From NCBI GenBank assembly GCA_937900575.1, contig CALCEI010000074.1:1-7156 (forward strand): a DNA stretch of 7,156 nucleotides, written 5' to 3'. The stretch comes from an uncultured Clostridia bacterium (lineage in GTDB: Bacteria; Bacillota; Clostridia; Christensenellales; UBA1242). The notes beneath the pieces were generated by a model. The model worked only from the letters and a program-made list of their open reading frames with translations, searched no databases and was not told the DNA's origin. Numbering within the stretch: position 1 is the stretch's first letter; each line of letters opens with the position of its first letter. The position numbers and the translations under genes were made by a program. Below are positions 6,964 through 7,156 of the stretch, piece by piece.

Positions 6964-7156
6964 ATGTTAGAAAATAAGTATAATACAGCCGAAGTTGAAG
7001 CAAAATGGCAAAACTACTGGCAACAAGAAAATGTTTATAAGTTTGATGAAAAAAGCAACAAACCAACTTTTTCCATTGATACACCTCCACCAACAGTTAG
7101 TGGCGAATTACATATTGGGCACATTTCTGGTTTTACACAAGCAGACATGATTGCAC
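6964..7156 (+). CDS. valS: Valyl-tRNA synthetase, archaeal/rickettsial type (N-terminal 64 residues only)
   Basis: ValRS charges tRNA-Val with valine. Only the first 64 codons are in the window. The start follows AGGAG at 6955-6959, four bases upstream. The protein begins LENKYNTAEVEAKWQNYW, the usual N-terminal helix of this enzyme, and continues to IDTPPPTVSGELHIGH (residues 38-53), which carries the class I synthetase HIGH signature (50-53) of the nucleotide-binding fold. Most bacterial ValRS, including those of typical Bacillota, read PPPNVTG-LH-GHA here. The PPPTVSG-LHIGH form is the one I know from archaeal and Rickettsia enzymes. No T-box leader is visible upstream, although such leaders are common on aminoacyl-tRNA synthetase genes of Gram-positives. 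Isoleucyl- and leucyl-tRNA synthetases share HIGH but not the PPPTVSG context. Confidence 0.93.
   Translation, partial: MLENKYNTAEVEAKWQNYWQQENVYKFDEKSNKPTFSIDTPPPTVSGELHIGHISGFTQADMIA

Overview
The window is AT-rich DNA, most likely from an uncultured low-GC Gram-positive bacterium (Bacillota). The evidence is the A/T-ending codon use, strong AGGAG-type ribosome binding sites, SigA-like promoters including a TATG-extended -10, and compact hairpin-plus-T-run terminators. TGG is the only tryptophan codon, and no in-frame TGA occurs across more than 2,200 codons, so the standard bacterial code applies. The assignment is an inference; no rRNA or marker phylogeny is available here.

Positions 1-5782 (minus strand) are filled by one uninterrupted reading frame of at least 1,927 codons. 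It runs off the left edge, so the C-terminus is missing. It starts with a short basic N-terminus and one hydrophobic helix, followed by about 1,900 residues of beta-rich, Ig-like-looking sequence. It is best read as a giant exported or membrane-anchored surface protein of unknown function. A textbook SigA promoter (TTGACA, 17 bp, TATAAT) and a roughly 110-nt leader with two hairpins precede it.

Positions 5964-6767 (minus strand) hold ksgA (rsmA), the 16S rRNA adenine dimethyltransferase. Its intrinsic terminator overlaps its own stop codon, so the giant gene is probably a separate transcription unit although it lies downstream on the same strand.

Positions 6768-6963 form a divergent regulatory region between ksgA (leftward) and valS (rightward, from 6964, cut by the right edge). 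It contains a candidate ksgA promoter, an overlapping rightward promoter, a strong bidirectional hairpin terminator, and a second rightward promoter just before valS. The terminator serves no flanking gene end, which suggests transcript insulation, attenuation or a very short RNA. The first 64 residues of ValS are of the archaeal/rickettsial ('type 2') kind rather than the usual bacterial kind.

The two housekeeping genes (ribosome maturation and tRNA charging) show no functional link to the surface protein. I see no mobile element, CRISPR array, tRNA or rRNA.
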